This document shows positions 39,501 through 53,861 of a stretch of 64,000 nucleotides of DNA, piece after piece. The stretch is taken from contig WIXG01000132.1 in NCBI GenBank assembly GCA_009869945.1, positions 123,983 to 187,982 on the forward strand. The letters run 5' to 3'. Source of the stretch: Mesaphorura yosii. Its lineage: Eukaryota; Arthropoda; Collembola; Poduromorpha; Tullbergiidae. Position numbers and translations under genes: made by a program. Below the pieces are notes generated by a model. That model searched no databases, was not told the DNA's origin, and worked only from the letters and a program-made list of their open reading frames with translations. How positions within the stretch are numbered: the stretch's first letter is position 1; each line of letters begins with the position of its first letter.

Positions 39501-42500
39501 GTATTTTTGTTGCAGTCCATGCCGGGCATGTCGAAAAAATTTGTAAAGAGCCTCAGAGCCCGACGATGAGTTGTTGCTACTTCGAAACTACTTTGGGGAA
39601 TTGGAGACTAGTGAATTGAATGTGCAAGAAAAGGTAGGAGACGGGAAATGAAACACAGAACTAAATGCAGAACTCCGACGCGACGGGCGTTATGCAAACT
39701 TTGTCCCATGTTGAGAAAGCGGAAGGAGGAAAAGTCATTGGACAAATGGTCATGAGTACCTGCTTCTCAATTTGTAATTGTATAATATATCGAGCAATTT
39801 ATGGCTCGATTATTAACATACAGTAAAGGAATCGAACTGCTCGACGTGAATTGGTGTCCGGCACGTAAAATAGGCATTGCACTGTTGTCCGTGATAAGCA
39901 TAATGATGTTTACGTGACCGGTTGTCCATCAGTGCACAACACGTACTCAAACGTGTTCGGCGGCTATTCCTGTCTTCTCAGTTTTATTCCACTGCACTTT
40001 GGCACTGGGTTGGTATAGAATTTGAGGTGAGAGTTCATTGTTCGAGAACACTTCCCTGGAAAATTTACCAATTTTCTTGTGTCTTATTGCTTGGTCTCCG
40101 TGGTATACACTTGCTTCTAATAAATCAAGCCTTGCACCCATAAATTGCAATTACCATGTAAATTAGTAGATCGCGCATTGCAGTGGTGGCCGCTAAGGGT
40201 TTGGAAAAGGCTCAGGAGCGTGAAGCTACGAATAACATTACAACGTGAAACTTCCGACCCATAAAAGCTTAAGGTCGACGAGTTCCAGGGCATGGATTTT
40301 GATTTGCATCTCGCAAGAGGGGCGAACTTGAGTTCCGGAATGCATGTGAAGGAGAATACAGCAATACGGGTAATGAACATCAGTAATTTCCGGCAGTAAC
40401 AATCCGGCTATGAATAATAAATGCGGTACGGTAACAAATGACTTGTGCCTTGAAATCTGTTGCGGACAAGATGTAATGAACCATGAGAACGCAACTTGTT
40501 AGGCGATGAAAGGATATTCCTTTTGAGGTTAAAATATGTGCCAGACTCATCTGCCATTTATTTTTTTATTGATATTCGGCTTTCCGTGCAATGTTACTCA
40601 TTCTATGGTCTTGAAGACTGGAAATTAGACATTCAGGGTCAGCTCGTCCTCCTTTCTCGTAAACAGCCGGTCCGTCCAATGATCAGACGTTTGCTCGATT
40701 TGAAATTGAAATTTAAGAATTGAGTGCATGTGATCGCATCGTGTACGATGTAATTTACGACTTCGAGGAAGCCGATGACTTTTGTCTGGGCTCCTCCGCT
40801 CGTCTCAAGAGCGCTCGCCACAAAGTTTTGCATGCTTCGACGTGGCTGTAGTCAATAGCAGCAGGCCTTGAACGCGTCATTGAGGGTGTACGTTTCTCAT
40901 ACACGAGGTGATGCAACGGGAAAGCCTGGGTATCAATTTTGAACATTATTGGTTTTGTTCCCAGGTGGAAAACAACCGCACGAGTAATATAAAGAAACGA
41001 AGATTCTGTTTCCATTTCACTTAAGTTAGACCTCACGGACGTGGTGGTCGTCGTTGTTTCGGATCCAATTACACAAATGCTTGCTTCCGCGAATTCGCGT
41101 GTTGTCTGTTATCTTCATCGCTCAATTCGTTTAGAGAAACAATACAAGGCAAGGAGTGCGCTACAGTACGGCGACGTTTAACTCGAAACTGTAGAGTTTG
41201 TCTATTCTCTAGTCCGGCATTCCTCAGCAACGTATTTTAAATTAAGAAAAGTTCCAGTTTCCTTCTGCGAGTTTCCAGGAAAACTAATTTCTCTTCTCAG
41301 GACCCTATCTTTTACTCTCGGAATAAGTAACTATATTATAAATGGTAGTATGAAATAAACCAAATACATATTGAGTTTAGTATTAACATATTTAAAGATA
41401 AATTCAATCAGCATTGGCTTATTGCCTCCTCCTGAAGGTCGCTTACAAATTAATTAAATTTCATGCTTTTCGTAAGATGGGTTCCAAATTATGTGTGGCT
41501 TGTGTACAGTCCTGTGTTCATATTCCTGTGGCCCATGAGGGCGATAAGTGATAAAGTCTGAGCACAGAAAAATTGAATTTGTACACACAAGACAGGGCCA
41601 CGGAAATGGCGACGACTTGACACAAGGCATTCAATCTTGGGGAATTGCCTGCCCTGTGCAAGAAGAATTGCAATGAATTTTTAATGTGAATACTCCTTGA
41701 AATCTGAAAAGCACTTTACATTTGAGTAATGTTCAGGTAACGGAAGCATAAACAAAACCGGGACGGATGGGAAATCGAAACTGAAGGACAAGGCAAATTC
41801 TATTTAGTCTCCATCAATAATAAATGCTTTTGATCTATCTTTCGAGTAATGGTTTTCGGAGTCTGCATTCTGCAATCTGCAGGTAACCATGTTCGGTCTC
41901 TTTTTCCTGACGCATCAAAGTGAACAAGAGAAAGATTACATTTTTATGTCGACTATCTACCTTCGACAAACTATAATAATATCCTGAATACCACGGATGA
42001 CATGGCAGGTAAAACAGACGAAGTCCAAGGTTGTGACTTCTACTTCATTTACATGCCAGACAGTGAAGATTGACACTGGCTTCTGCATGACAGGCATTTA
42101 CTCATATTCTATAATCAGATGTGCAAAAATAGAAACAGCACAAAGCATAGAGGAAGCCTATCACAAGCGGCAGCTTTTATCGAATCGAACTTGAAATTGG
42201 AATGCATATTAATAGATCATAAGTGCATTTATAGCCCTGCAGTTGGCTTCTGGCGCTTCCGACAAGTTTTCGGAAACCCTATCGATCCTGATTTCATCAT
42301 GAATAGGTAAACACTTCATTTCTCGTGCAAGAACTCAGACAATTCTATTTATTGTAACTTTTACACAATAATTCGCCTTCTCTGCGACATGCTCACCTGC
42401 ACTCTCATCCCATGCAATCGATTATCAATTACAGGCTTTCTTACGTGCCCTTCCGCACAATAATTCAAAGTCTGGTTAGCAGAATTGAAGAAGCAAAGTA

Positions 42501-45500
42501 AAAAAGAAGCATTCGCAGGGAGACGGGCTTTGATACATCTTTCCCAGATTTTATCTTATTGGACAGCGAACTGTTTTCAATTTTATTTATTCAATCAATC
42601 AATGGACTGTAAACTCGGACTGAAGAGGAGTTTTGATTGAATCATTCCTCATGCACGCGTCTTTGCCCATGTCCGATACGGTAGAAAAAGTCGTACGTGT
42701 GCTAAATGCGGTATTTGCTGGTGGAGTGAGTCAAGGAGAAAAGAAACCAGAAACCAGGAAATGAGTTGGCAAACAGCGAACATTTAAAATAAATAGCGAG
42801 GCATGAAGCATTCAGATAGCAGGTAGTAAAAAGTAAATATTTACAAGCAAATGTTACATTTCTCACATTCAACATATTGTTGTGCAGCAAAAGTGCTTTT
42901 TTAACTTTCTTACTGTGTTTGCACGGGCTCTGGCCTGAGTACGCGTACTCACGTATATGGGTGTTCTTCAGCTTCTTTCTGGCCGCAACAAACACTGACC
43001 TGGACGCTGATTTAAAAATTTATATCAATTCCTTTTAGTCCTAGCTGTGCCGCGTACGACTGAAAATAATCGAGTAGGAAACAATTTACGGGAAAAATTA
43101 TGATGTAACATTCATCCGAAGTTAAATCCTGAGGGAACTTCCTTTTGTGATTCTATGAATTCCTACTACTATAAATATCTTTAAGTATGAAAATTGCACA
43201 GTGCGCCCGGGCGATATCGGCTCTCACATCTCGCACAACGACAATGGCACTGGTAGGCATCATTTATCAGCGCACGTTGGACTCAGGCTTCAACTTACAC
43301 GCTTAATCAGTGCACCTGCGAATAGAGTTTCAAAATAAATATTTGCGCTACATGAGAAAAATAATCGTCAGTGATTATGCGCACGGTTTACTAATGCAGC
43401 CCAGGATTTATTAAAGCCCAGGCGCAGGATTGGTTGCATTGGAAGTTGGCACTTGACTGCTTTGAAGTGCTTAGTGACAAAATGGAAGTACACAAACTCT
43501 TATTAATGAAAAGCAAAGTCATACTACATTGAAAGCTGCTCATTTGTATTCCTCGACCACGACGTGTTCGCGAAGCAAACGTAAGGAGAAAGTTTGCGAT
43601 GCGAATATTGGGCAACTTTCTGTGTACAGAATCGCTAAATTAGATTTCGCGTGCCGTGCCGTGCATGCATGACTTGACAGCAAGAAGAGTTCAAGTTTAA
43701 CTTTGAAGGACACGAGGACAGTTCATGGTCGCGACTTGATGGCTTACAAGCCCACAGGCATACATTTTTCAAATAGAATTCCTTATCCCTCTAGAAAATG
43801 CTACAATCTCTCAAACACCTTTTACGCTGAGTTAGGCCGTTGGCGTGGGCCGAACAAACTGCTCACGCGATAATGACGGCATGCACATTTAATATTTGCC
43901 ACTTTATCATTCGGTAATAAAAAGAGCTGATGACTGCCTGGCAGTTCGAACTTTGGAGTCATAATCAGCAAATGGGCGACTGCTGTCTTAAGAGAGACAC
44001 TCATTAATTTATGAAATGATCGATTGGTACACAGAGCACGAGGAACATGCATCGATTGCATGATGCCTAAATTTATCCGCTCCTCCTGATGGTGAACTTG
44101 ATTTTGGCCACGCGGACTCTCGACAAGTCAGGCTATTTCTTGTGCAGTCAGAGGCACCTGATATCCTGCCCGGCGCTTTGGCAGTCCAGCCCCGCCTTGA
44201 CAGCCTGGCATTTATTACGATTGAAGTGCATAAACAACAGGAATAATCAATATCAATAACAAAAATATCAGGTTTCAGCTTCAATTTACGACGGTTCGTG
44301 GCAAATGAAATGCCTGAGCCAGTGGTGCATTAACGGGTGCGTCAGTGAATCGTCTCAAAGCAAGAGCTTTTTCAGTTAAGTATGTTTAAAATGCGGACAG
44401 AAATAAACTAAAGTAGAGTGACGCTCTTGGTTTACTCAGGCCTCATGCTAGCCCTTGGCGCTAGGTAATTTAATTTTCCTCATCAAAACGGCACAATTAT
44501 TTAAAATATAAACAAAACAAGCGGTACGGTCGAGAAGTTTGTGCTCGTTGCTCAGCTCGTTTATGTCTCCGGGATACGCACATGTTAATTAATAAGCCAG
44601 ACCATACTTTCTTCCTTTCTCCTTTGCTGCCTTCTTTTTTTGGCTAGCCAAGAAATTCTGGGGTCCATATTCTTAGCGAATCCATGCTGTTTTTATACGA
44701 GTACTGCATGTTCATGCCATGTGCACGGAGAAAGGAGAGATGTTCAAAGTTCATGTGTACCTATACACGCGTCTGAATTGTAATGAGTCGTGTACTCCAT
44801 ATTCATATTTTCCTCACTCAGATCAGAGGCGGTGAAAGTTTTGTTTAACTATCAACTGTTGAATATTTCACTGGAATGGGCTTTGCTCACGAAATTCGCT
44901 ATTCAAGTTTTCCTGAATTCCAGGAATCCTTCCACCGTTTCAATGCTCGCTTTTGTCACGCCATGCCACGCGACTGTAAAGTTCCTAGAGAACAGAACAT
45001 GTTTGCGTGGACACTGCAATACGTAATGGACCTAAAAATTTATTTGAATCTCGAATTACAACCACACAAATATGAATGAACACAAAGGACTTGGCAAAAT
45101 GTACACACTTCGAATGAGGACGAATTTACCAAGAATTTCATTTTCGATATACTGCGACTTCCAATGTTAATCGAGGCATTAGAAGTGTCTGGCAATTCAT
45201 GCATCGTACTCACTGTGAATAATAATTATTAAAGCTCGAGGTTGACGTCAGCTTCTTTAATGAAGGATAAACCTTCTGCTTTCTACTCGAGTAATTCTCA
45301 AAGTAGTGACACTGACTACAATTAATCCGGACCTTCTATTCGAATAAACACATGGACCTGGCATCATTTAATTTTGTTACTGTGAATTTATGGCTGTGAT
45401 GGCATCTGGAGTCATCTTACAAGTGCAATACAATGTAATACATGTTGTCTTTGCTGTTTTCAATTTAGATTCGTGCTAAGCCTGGTCTCGGGGAACGTTC

Positions 45501-47857
45501 TCATTTCCAGCATAATTGGACCGCTGATTGTGTTGGACGTAGTTCTAACTCATTACATCGTCCTTCCTTGCCTCTCGCAATTCATCTCGGCTGTCTCCAA
45601 CTCAGTCGTCTTTGGCGCGACGTTCTCCATTCTCCTAATTGCCACCGATCGCTACTTTGCCGTAACGAGTCCACTGCACTACAGCATGACAATTACCAGA
45701 GGAAGATCTCAGATTATGATCGTAGTCGCCTGGACGTGCGGAATCCTCATCTCACTTCCGTACATCTTCCAGTGTCTCATTCCAAAAACAGATCTAGAGT
45801 TCCAGCATAACTTCCACAGAAGCTTCATCATCTTACAACTGACCCTGGGCTACTCGCTTCCGTTTGTTGGGCTCTGCTATCTGTATCTTCGCATGTACCA
45901 CGCGGCACACCGAAACTCAGAGCGCACACGCAAACACAGCATTTCTGGAGAGCTGCTGACCGTGATGGACGGAACCACCAACATAATTCCGCAGGGTATC
46001 GACTTTCTCACACACTACATGAACCCGTTCTCACGGACGCCGATGGCCGGCTCGGTACCTGTCCAGCCGCTTCCACCATCTGCGACAGGAGTAATTGTCG
46101 TACCACCAAAGAAACCGAGACGCAGGAGCTCAAACGGGAGTTCATCCTCACTGCTGTTTCGCGAAGAAGGCCGAGCTATTAAGACAGCATTTTTCGTGCT
46201 GGCATCCTTTGTTCTTTGCTGGTCACCGCACTTCAGCTTTAAACTCACCACCGAACTGAATCTGTACCAACACGAATACAAACCACTCATAATTGAATAC
46301 GGAGACTGGAATCTGTTCTTCAGCGTGGCCGGAATCCTACTGTCCTCAATACTCAACCCGTTCATTTATGTTTTTCGCAACAAAATGGCGTGCAAAGAAG
46401 CCACAAAGTTGATCTGTGGCTACGTCCGAGACGATGATGGAAGCGGATGTGCACTTGACAAGAAAGGTGTCAAGGATAACAACAACCAACATCACATCAC
46501 ACAGCAACAGAGCACACAGAGCGGTGAACTCCAGTACGGTAACAACAACGGCGAGCATCAAGTAGCTGGCTTCGCGAATGGAGACGTTAATCCAGATCCA
46601 CGTGTTTACGACGGAAGACGCGGTAGTTTGATGCTGAACCCGAATAATGGATCATGCGGGGTTGACTACGGCGCTATTATCCCGTATCATCACCGAAATG
46701 ACTCTGAGGAACTTCCTCATTATCAATCTTCATCTCTGCTCGCACACAATCATCCAGTTGCATGTCTGCAGAAAAGTCCGCGTAGATCATCCATGAAGTC
46801 ACTCACACCTCAGAGTTCACTCAACTCGACTTCCACGCAAGTAAATCTCCTCGCAGGCTCGGGCAACTCCTCGTCGGCTGCGTCTCCAATCACCTATGCC
46901 GGGAGCAGTACTGCTGGTGGCAAGCCGCCATTCTTACGATCTGTCACTCTGCCGGAACAAACGCAAAATCGAGTCAAGTTCACTCCGAATTTTATTCGGC
47001 AAAAGTCTCACATTCAACGCACAGTTTCAGGGCCACCAAACGCCGAGATTATGATGATGCCGCCGACTACAGTGCACGGACAACCGCACATGCTGTCCAA
47101 CAGCAGCTTCGCCAGTAAAAAGGGCAGATTTACCCGACAAGACTCCATTTGCAGTATCCTGTCAAATGACTCGGTTCTAATGATCTGCGAGGAAGACGGG
47201 CATGGCGACGAGTACGACGAACCGCAAAACTGTATCGTCACAATCCCGGGACGCCAGCCACAGCATCAACACTCCGTAAACGAACACGAGCGGAGAGGAG
47301 GCATATTGAGAAACAACCAATTATTCCAACAACAGCACTTTCACCATCAGAATCGGTCTGCAAATACCTCGTCGTCATCATCCACATCGTCTTCAACGAC
47401 GGGTCATTCATCTAGCCATAATGCTGCTGCAATTACTTCTGCCCCGCACCATTACTCCGTGAATGGTCGGTCCGGTAGCACTTACCTGCGGCAAGACTCA
47501 AACTTCAGCGACATTTCTCACAAGACCAACGATTCCGGAGTGGTGGCGGACATGAATCGATCCAAGCACAACTCATCCAACGGCGGATCGCCAGACAGCT
47601 TCACGGGGGAATCGTCACCAAGTCCACAACAGATTCAGGCTCCAGTACAGAAGCAGTCGCATCAGCAGCATGTCCTTTATGATGTCGAACACCGCCAATA
47701 CCACTCCATTGGTTACCAGCCACAAAACTCGTCGTTGGGCAACTCTTCGTCTTCACCCAGCTCCACTGTAAAATGTAGTAAGAAAGCATGTTTACGGAAT
47801 AACACAGGTAGCGGAATTTGCATGCACGAATTGCCATTTTTGCAAACGACAATTTAA
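24589..47857 (+). CDS. Orphan class A (rhodopsin-like) G protein-coupled receptor, GPR161-like
   Basis: Seven-transmembrane receptor of unknown ligand. Three exons, 24589-24730, 38090-38246 and 45469-47857, join in phases 1 and 2 to give 895 aa. The exon 2/3 junction yields SLSN-R-FVLSL, running from TM1 into TM2. Seen: TM1 about 61-88 with Asn81; TM2 with Asn109 where most class A receptors have Asp; Cys134; DRY at 160-162; an intracellular loop 3 with a basic RRRSS site; CWSP at 350-353; NPFIY at 396-400. The tail of about 490 residues is Ser/His/Gln/Asn-rich with several RRSS-type phosphorylation candidates. TM2-TM3 and TM6 wording, including the Asn in TM2, recalls GPR161, but orthology is uncertain. 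The start is the first ATG in frame after a stop (24469); an additional 5' coding exon cannot be excluded. Confidence 0.85.
25129..25150 (+). other. Perfect 9-bp hairpin with GAAA loop in GPCR intron 1
   Basis: GCTGGCGTC, then GAAA, then GACGCCAGC: a fully paired GC-rich stem closed by a GNRA-type tetraloop, about 400 bases into the intron. No hammerhead core (CTGANGA) or other ribozyme consensus was found beside it. Confidence 0.6.
31631..31646. repeat. Short AT dinucleotide microsatellite
   Basis: Eight AT units in a row inside GPCR intron 1. Confidence 0.8.
38247..45468 (+). other. Intron 2 of GPCR gene (7.2 kb)
   Basis: Donor gtaaac, acceptor caatttag. It separates TM1 from TM2. No nested coding sequence, tRNA or clear repeat was recognised. 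Confidence 0.7.
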
Positions 47858-47991
47858 ATTATGACCATCTCAAGTAAAGTCGTATTCATCTCTCCAATTC
47901 GATTATTTGTTTTTCGTCAATTGGATCTAATTTATAGTATTTTAATCACGGCACGTGTGTACCTCAAGCATAAATATTATATGGGCTATGA

Positions 47992-48020
47992 CGAGGCCGA
48001 GGTTGGGTTGCCCGGCCTCG
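47992..48020 (+). other. Stem-loop in GPCR 3' UTR
   Basis: CGAGGCC at 47992-47998 pairs with GGCCTCG at 48014-48020 around a 15-base loop. The overlapping pair CCGAGG/CCTCGG (47997-48002 and 48016-48021) offers a competing fold. It lies 135 bases after the GPCR stop, so probably in its 3' UTR. Confidence 0.45.
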
Positions 48021-51000
48021 GGAACTAATTAGGTGGATGAAATATGAACCTTAAAATTTAATGAAAAGCGTGCGCCTCGTTGTACCTTGAGCAGAATTTT
48101 GAATTCTCATGTAAACTATAAGGTGCTAGCATCAGATTAGATCTTGCATATATATTCATTGTAGAGTGTTCATGGAATGTTCTACTCAGTCAACCTGTGT
48201 ATAATATTGTTCTTTGTAGCGTGCATTAACGTGGTGAACGAGTGTGATCTCTGAGAATGATACTGAAGCTGAACTGATCAGCCGACTTGGCACTTAGTAA
48301 GCAGTACTATAGTATTTAAATATGTAATGTACTTATATTTTGATGACCGTTTGGAAGGAGGGGCAAAGACTTGAAATTTTTGCCAAAGACAAACAAAATC
48401 GTCACTATTTTGGAAGATTTACGGAATGAGTAAATGAGAGCGAGACATGAGAAATGAGCTAATACTAAATTAAGGAATAGGTTACTGCTACATGCAAGTG
48501 CAGCAGAATTGCATGCATGCCAACCTCGAATTGGGTGCTCCTCTTCTGCTTGTTGCGATTTGCGATCTACGCTCGAAGCTACATTGTCGATATCTTGTAA
48601 ATAGACCGTCTCCCTTCCAATGGACTGCTGATCAATAAGTTAAGGTTAGAGTATAGTTACGTTAATGATCCCAGTTACTGTAACAAAGAAAGACTGACAA
48701 GTTGTGTGAAACTTACTGGAGAGCTGCTTGACTAATATCATGCGTGATACGGGAAGCAAAGGAAGTTGGGTACCTGGACTCGTCACTCTTAATTAAAGTT
48801 AAATCATTTGTACATATTTTAAAATAGCGTAGTGTGCATAAGAGTGTATAAAAGAAATTCTAATGATTAACCCAATAACGAAACAGACGGACTTTTAAAA
48901 TACTGGAAAGAACACTGTCATTGGCTGGTCTGGTGACGGACTGCGATTGTTGTACTCTAAGTTTAAGTAGTCGAGTAAGAGTTGAGAATCCCTCGTCTCG
49001 TGGCCAATTAGGGATTAGGTCGATCGACGTGATAAGTATGTCGCGCATAACAAGTTTGATGTTCTTGGAATTCACTTTTGTGTGTCTCCCTTTTTTACGG
49101 GTGTGTGACTTCAGTTTGTCAAAGTTTGAGCTCTCATCATCTGGCGTCTCGTCGCGCGCATTAACTATGATAATTAAAAGTTTGTTTCATTCAGTGTGTC
49201 AACTAGCGTAAAAGCCAAAAAGTCATTGCACAAGTCTAGGATCTCATGTGTCGCTGTATATATGGCGTTGATTAAGGCACTAAACTTGTACATAATTTTG
49301 TGATGTCCTAGATTTTCTTCGCAAAGTCTGCCAAGCGTACAGGCGGGAAGTCTCACTTGCACTCTGACCGTATCCTGTGGCACAATTCTGTCCTCTCCTG
49401 ACGCGTTGTGCAGTGAGTCTTGTGAACTATTTTTGTGGTTCTTAAGAACTATTTTGTTTCACGTAGAACTGAAGCTTGTGAGCGATGCTCGGAATCCGGC
49501 AGTCTCAGATTCTTGGAAAGCGTGCACAAATTAATTACCTTTTAGTAGCCATGTAATGTAAACTTGATTAAAGAATTCCCCTCCGTATGCGGAAATGAAA
49601 CCACAAAAACCAGTTAAACGTACAGCAAAAGTTCAGATCTCGAGTCCAGATCCTTTTATCCTCCGAAACTTATCTCGCACAATTTCAAGGTAGCAGAGTT
49701 ATAGCCGACTTGTACATAGTGCAATGCGCGTGATGGTTTCGTTTCAGATAGGCGATAAAAATGATTTCATACACGAGGAGGATGACCGCTGCATGCTTTC
49801 CTCTAAATAAGTTGAACGAACTTTCTTACCATAGCACAAAAATATAATAACTTCATTTCTCAGATGCATTGACGCCGCGCTTGCCCGTTTTTACGCATTA
49901 TGGTTGCTATTGTCAGTCGTGTCTCATGTGTACCCGCTTAAGTGTAAATTATGTACAAGGGAAATGGTCGTCTCGTCTGGGTAGTTTGACATCGACAAAG
50001 TTTAACACCACGCCATGCGCGATCCGACTTTCTCTGCTGTGGACTCCTGAAGCCTGTACTGTGCTATCTTGTCCGTGTCTCATTTATCTCGGTTAGACAA
50101 GCGACCGATTCACTTTCCTTTGCCCAAGTCTATCATGAGTCTATCTTTACCAACAACTTAGCCGAACTCGTTTATAATTTAAGAAGCCGCGTTTTCAATC
50201 ATGGCGTATGTGCCACGAAGTGAGAAAAATGGGACTACACGCGCTTAAGGGCAACTAAAAACTTCCCTCCCTGCCGCCACTCCTTGTCTGGAACTTATTG
50301 TAAGATGCTAGGATACGTAATTAAAGCTGAATAAGCTGCATTAATTTTTAATAAATAACTAATTAAAAAACCCATTCCTTCTCATGTCATGAGCGCGCAG
50401 GGCAGAAGCTTGAGCAAGCGGTGCTAAATTATTAAGCACTCAGCTTGTATTCCAGCGACACATGCGTCGTGGACAAAGTAAATATTTAAAAGCAACTCCT
50501 TCATGTGCTGGTCCTTGTCGAGCTGCCAAATATATAATTGTAAAAAACACCCGAATTAAGCAAACTAATAACGTTCTATACCTTAACATAAACATTGTAG
50601 TTGTATTTTAGGCTTGCGTATTTGTAAGTAGTTTAGCTATCTTTATCCTACTCTTAATTGGTAACTCAGAGCCTAAAGCTCATAACCAATGACGAATGTT
50701 AAACTTGAGATGCTTATGCGTAATAAGATAGTAGGAGTAGAAACATTCCCGGTAGAATTCATTGCTCGTTGTGCCCGCCTGGGAAAATTCCAAGAAATGT
50801 ACCCTGATACTGATAGAAGTTGATGCGTGTAATAATTAAGAAATCATCCTAGAACCGTGATGAGGATGTATCCCAATGTTCTTTTCTGTGAAGAAGTAAA
50901 AATAAATATGAAAATTACAGCAATGCAGCAACAGCCACTATATTTCCGCTCATGTGGTTCAAGAACCCTCCAATGCAAGTTTGACGAGTGAAGCATGTGG

Positions 51001-53669
51001 CGAATTCAGGGTCGTGCGGAATTAAATTGATTGAGATGTCTTAACACATTGTGACGTATCCATTAAATGGCAATGAAAGATTTTGATGAGGATTCTGCGA
51101 ATTCGTTATCAACTGTCGAGTCGCCCTTTTCATTAGCTCCTCTTCAGAGGGACGATCGGTTAAAGTGGGAAGCTGGGAATTGCGATGAATCCAGAGGATA
51201 ATGCCGAACTCCACAAATCAAAGCTAATTCGAACATGATTAAAGAGCCTACAAGCATCCTTTGACCTTTACAGCTTTCGAGTGGGAAAGTCAAGAAGTCG
51301 ATGCCCGAAAGACTAATGAAACGAAGTCGTAATTGTATACTTCAAATGAGATAAGCTGTGAGCCAGATTCTTTAAGTAGAAAAAGAAAAAATGATCATTG
51401 TATTAGCAACCGACAATGAATGCGAGAATTTCATTTCAGTAATTTCATGTAGGAAGTTAAGTCTGCTCCAATCGGTTTGATGGCAGGCTTGACAATTTGT
51501 CATGAGAGATATAAAGCCGCATGTCATTATTCTTTACCTATGCATGAGCGACCGAAGTTTCATTAAATCTCGCACATTTCAACCAAAGTAGACAGTTGAG
51601 AGCGACTGGAGCTGGATTCGGAATACGTAGACGAGCCCACTTCAATTGGTTCATCGTCACATCTTTCACCACACATCTTTTCTTTCTCGGTGTGCCTCAA
51701 GCTACATCGTACATTCTTTTAGTCTGAACTTTGCGCTAGGGAATACCCGGGCTTCATTTTATTTGCATTGGAATTGACAGACAATAATTAAGATACACTG
51801 AAGTCCCGATCAACATATAAATCGAATTTCAAATTCGTTGGAGGTTGAAAGTCGAAGAATGTCGTATATGAAGAAACACTATTTGATTCTCAGCAACGAT
51901 GCAACGCGTGGCTGCATCGAGTTCGAATTTGGACTTTCGTGGAAATCTTTCTGGAGGCGGATGAAAAACTTGCGCTGTAGTAAGATTGCGTGCAACACGA
52001 ACTCCAGCGTATGTAAACGGATTTCTTGTGTTTTTGCCATAAACGATCATTTTTTCTGGTTTCTCTGCATTCTCCTAGCAGAAGCTCAAGCAGAGAGGAC
52101 TCCATCAAATCGTAACATAATTTCGCATGAGTATGAGTAAAATGAATCACCACGATCTCCTTTTCATCTGCTAAATGTCCCAAGGCGCTGGAAAAACTGC
52201 AACGCACTGTCAAGTATTCGCAGCACGCGGCGAATAAGTGGTCCAGTGATTCTATATTTTATCGTTTTCTGCGCCTACCCAAATCGACGGAGACGCCATT
52301 AAGTTAAATATGAAAGATGATTATCGTTGGCCTTAGGCCGGGATATTACGGGAAGTCAACGGACTCGAAGTTCATTGAATACTTTTCAAGTGGGTCTTGT
52401 AAAAATCGAATGAACAATTTGCTGCATCAATTTTGTATGAGGTACCAATATCAAATCTCCTTCAGTGGAAAATTCTTGTATTTGTTTGTGTGTAAATGGA
52501 TTACACAGAATTGTCCACGAAATTCATGCTGGCCAATTCTGGATTGCCCTTTTAGAATTATACTCCCACATGGAAAATGGCCCATTTCTCCTTATTTTTT
52601 TCAATCAATAGGAGACTGTTGCATCAAAACCGTGAAACCCTTCCAAAACAGGAAGTACGGCATGTTGTTATGCAGTAGGAGATAGACACTGTTCTCGTAT
52701 CATTCTAGCTAAACTTCTAGCTCCTGCTTAATTAAGTTAGCACTTGTTTACGTTTGGGACCTAGGAAAGTTCTTGCTGCCAAATGCGACAAGCTAGAAAC
52801 ATGTCAACTCACGCTGAATTCCTATCATTGCAAAGCCTCGGTTGTGAATTCTCAGTTTTCTCAGAATTCACTATAGCGTAGTGAGAAAGAATGAGTCATG
52901 AAATACTCAGGAATTTTCCATGCAATTTGCATTCTTTTTACTACGTTTTGATTTCTGTAAAATGGAACTCATTCATTGCATCAGGCCGTGATTGATACTG
53001 ATGGGCGAATAAGTGCGTGGTGTACGAGTCGAAGTTGATGTTTAATTTCAATTCCTCCTTCTCGCATCGGCCACATGTTTTATTCATAGTGCGCGACCCT
53101 GCACGTGGACAACAGCGCAATGTTTCATGTGTGGACTGCGGCTATGGCCGAGCCGGCATGGTTCTGGTTTCTAAACTAATAAAGGAGTAAATTGAATTCG
53201 AAGAAAGTGTATTTTGATGCTTCTGTTTCTGCTTGAGTGAGTCCCTCGTCATCCACGTTTGAAAGATCAAGCTGTCCATCTCATACAAATTGAGACAAAG
53301 GTTGCAACTGTTTGCGCAAATTGTGACTGTTTTCCCGGCATGGCAGTGTGGCGACTCAATTCGCCGTTGCGTAAATGACGCAGGATAAGGTTTACGGGTT
53401 CAAAATTCGATTCGGAGTCGGAAACAATGAGCCAGATGCCAGATGGAAGTGATGATGATCGACCGTTGTGCTTCGCACTGTATAATAAGTCAATACGAAG
53501 AAAAGTCCATCAAAAGAGAAAGAGATACTATTCTTTTGTTCTTTGTCTGCAGGCATCGTGCAGAGGGAGATCGCCTAGGTCAATGTTCAATGTCATCTCA
53601 AATATCATTGTATATAAATTCTCACGCTTCCTTTTTCATACAAGAGTATTGGCGGAGCTCCACAAAAAC

Positions 53670-53675
53670 TTTATT
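53670..53675 (-). terminator. Polyadenylation signal AATAAA, EXD1 gene
   Basis: Minus-strand hexamer about 190 bases after the predicted EXD1 stop in its last exon. Its position supports the five-exon model. Confidence 0.5.
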
Positions 53676-53861
53676 ACGCACGCCATAAGCACTCTACAGA
53701 AAACTGAAGAGGGAAGGTTGTGAGGTAAGAAATGTGACGAGTCATTTTTAGAACTCTTAAACGGTCCATTTGAACATAATTCGATGAACTAACTACTACA
53801 GTTTGTAATTATACGAGTAGATCAGAAAGCTTTAAGTCTTAAGTTGCATTCTATTAATCTA

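Larger units (their letters stand above)
47858..53861. other. Intergenic region between GPCR (+) and EXD1 (-), convergent
   Basis: Contains the GPCR 3' UTR at its left end and the EXD1 3' UTR at its right end. Open frames such as 51838-52140, 52317-52685 and 53427-53723 were examined and show no family resemblance. No clear polyadenylation signal for the GPCR was picked out. Confidence 0.55.

Noticed and set aside
52317-52685. 122-codon frame between GPCR and EXD1
   Set aside because: No start context, domain or splice partner found.
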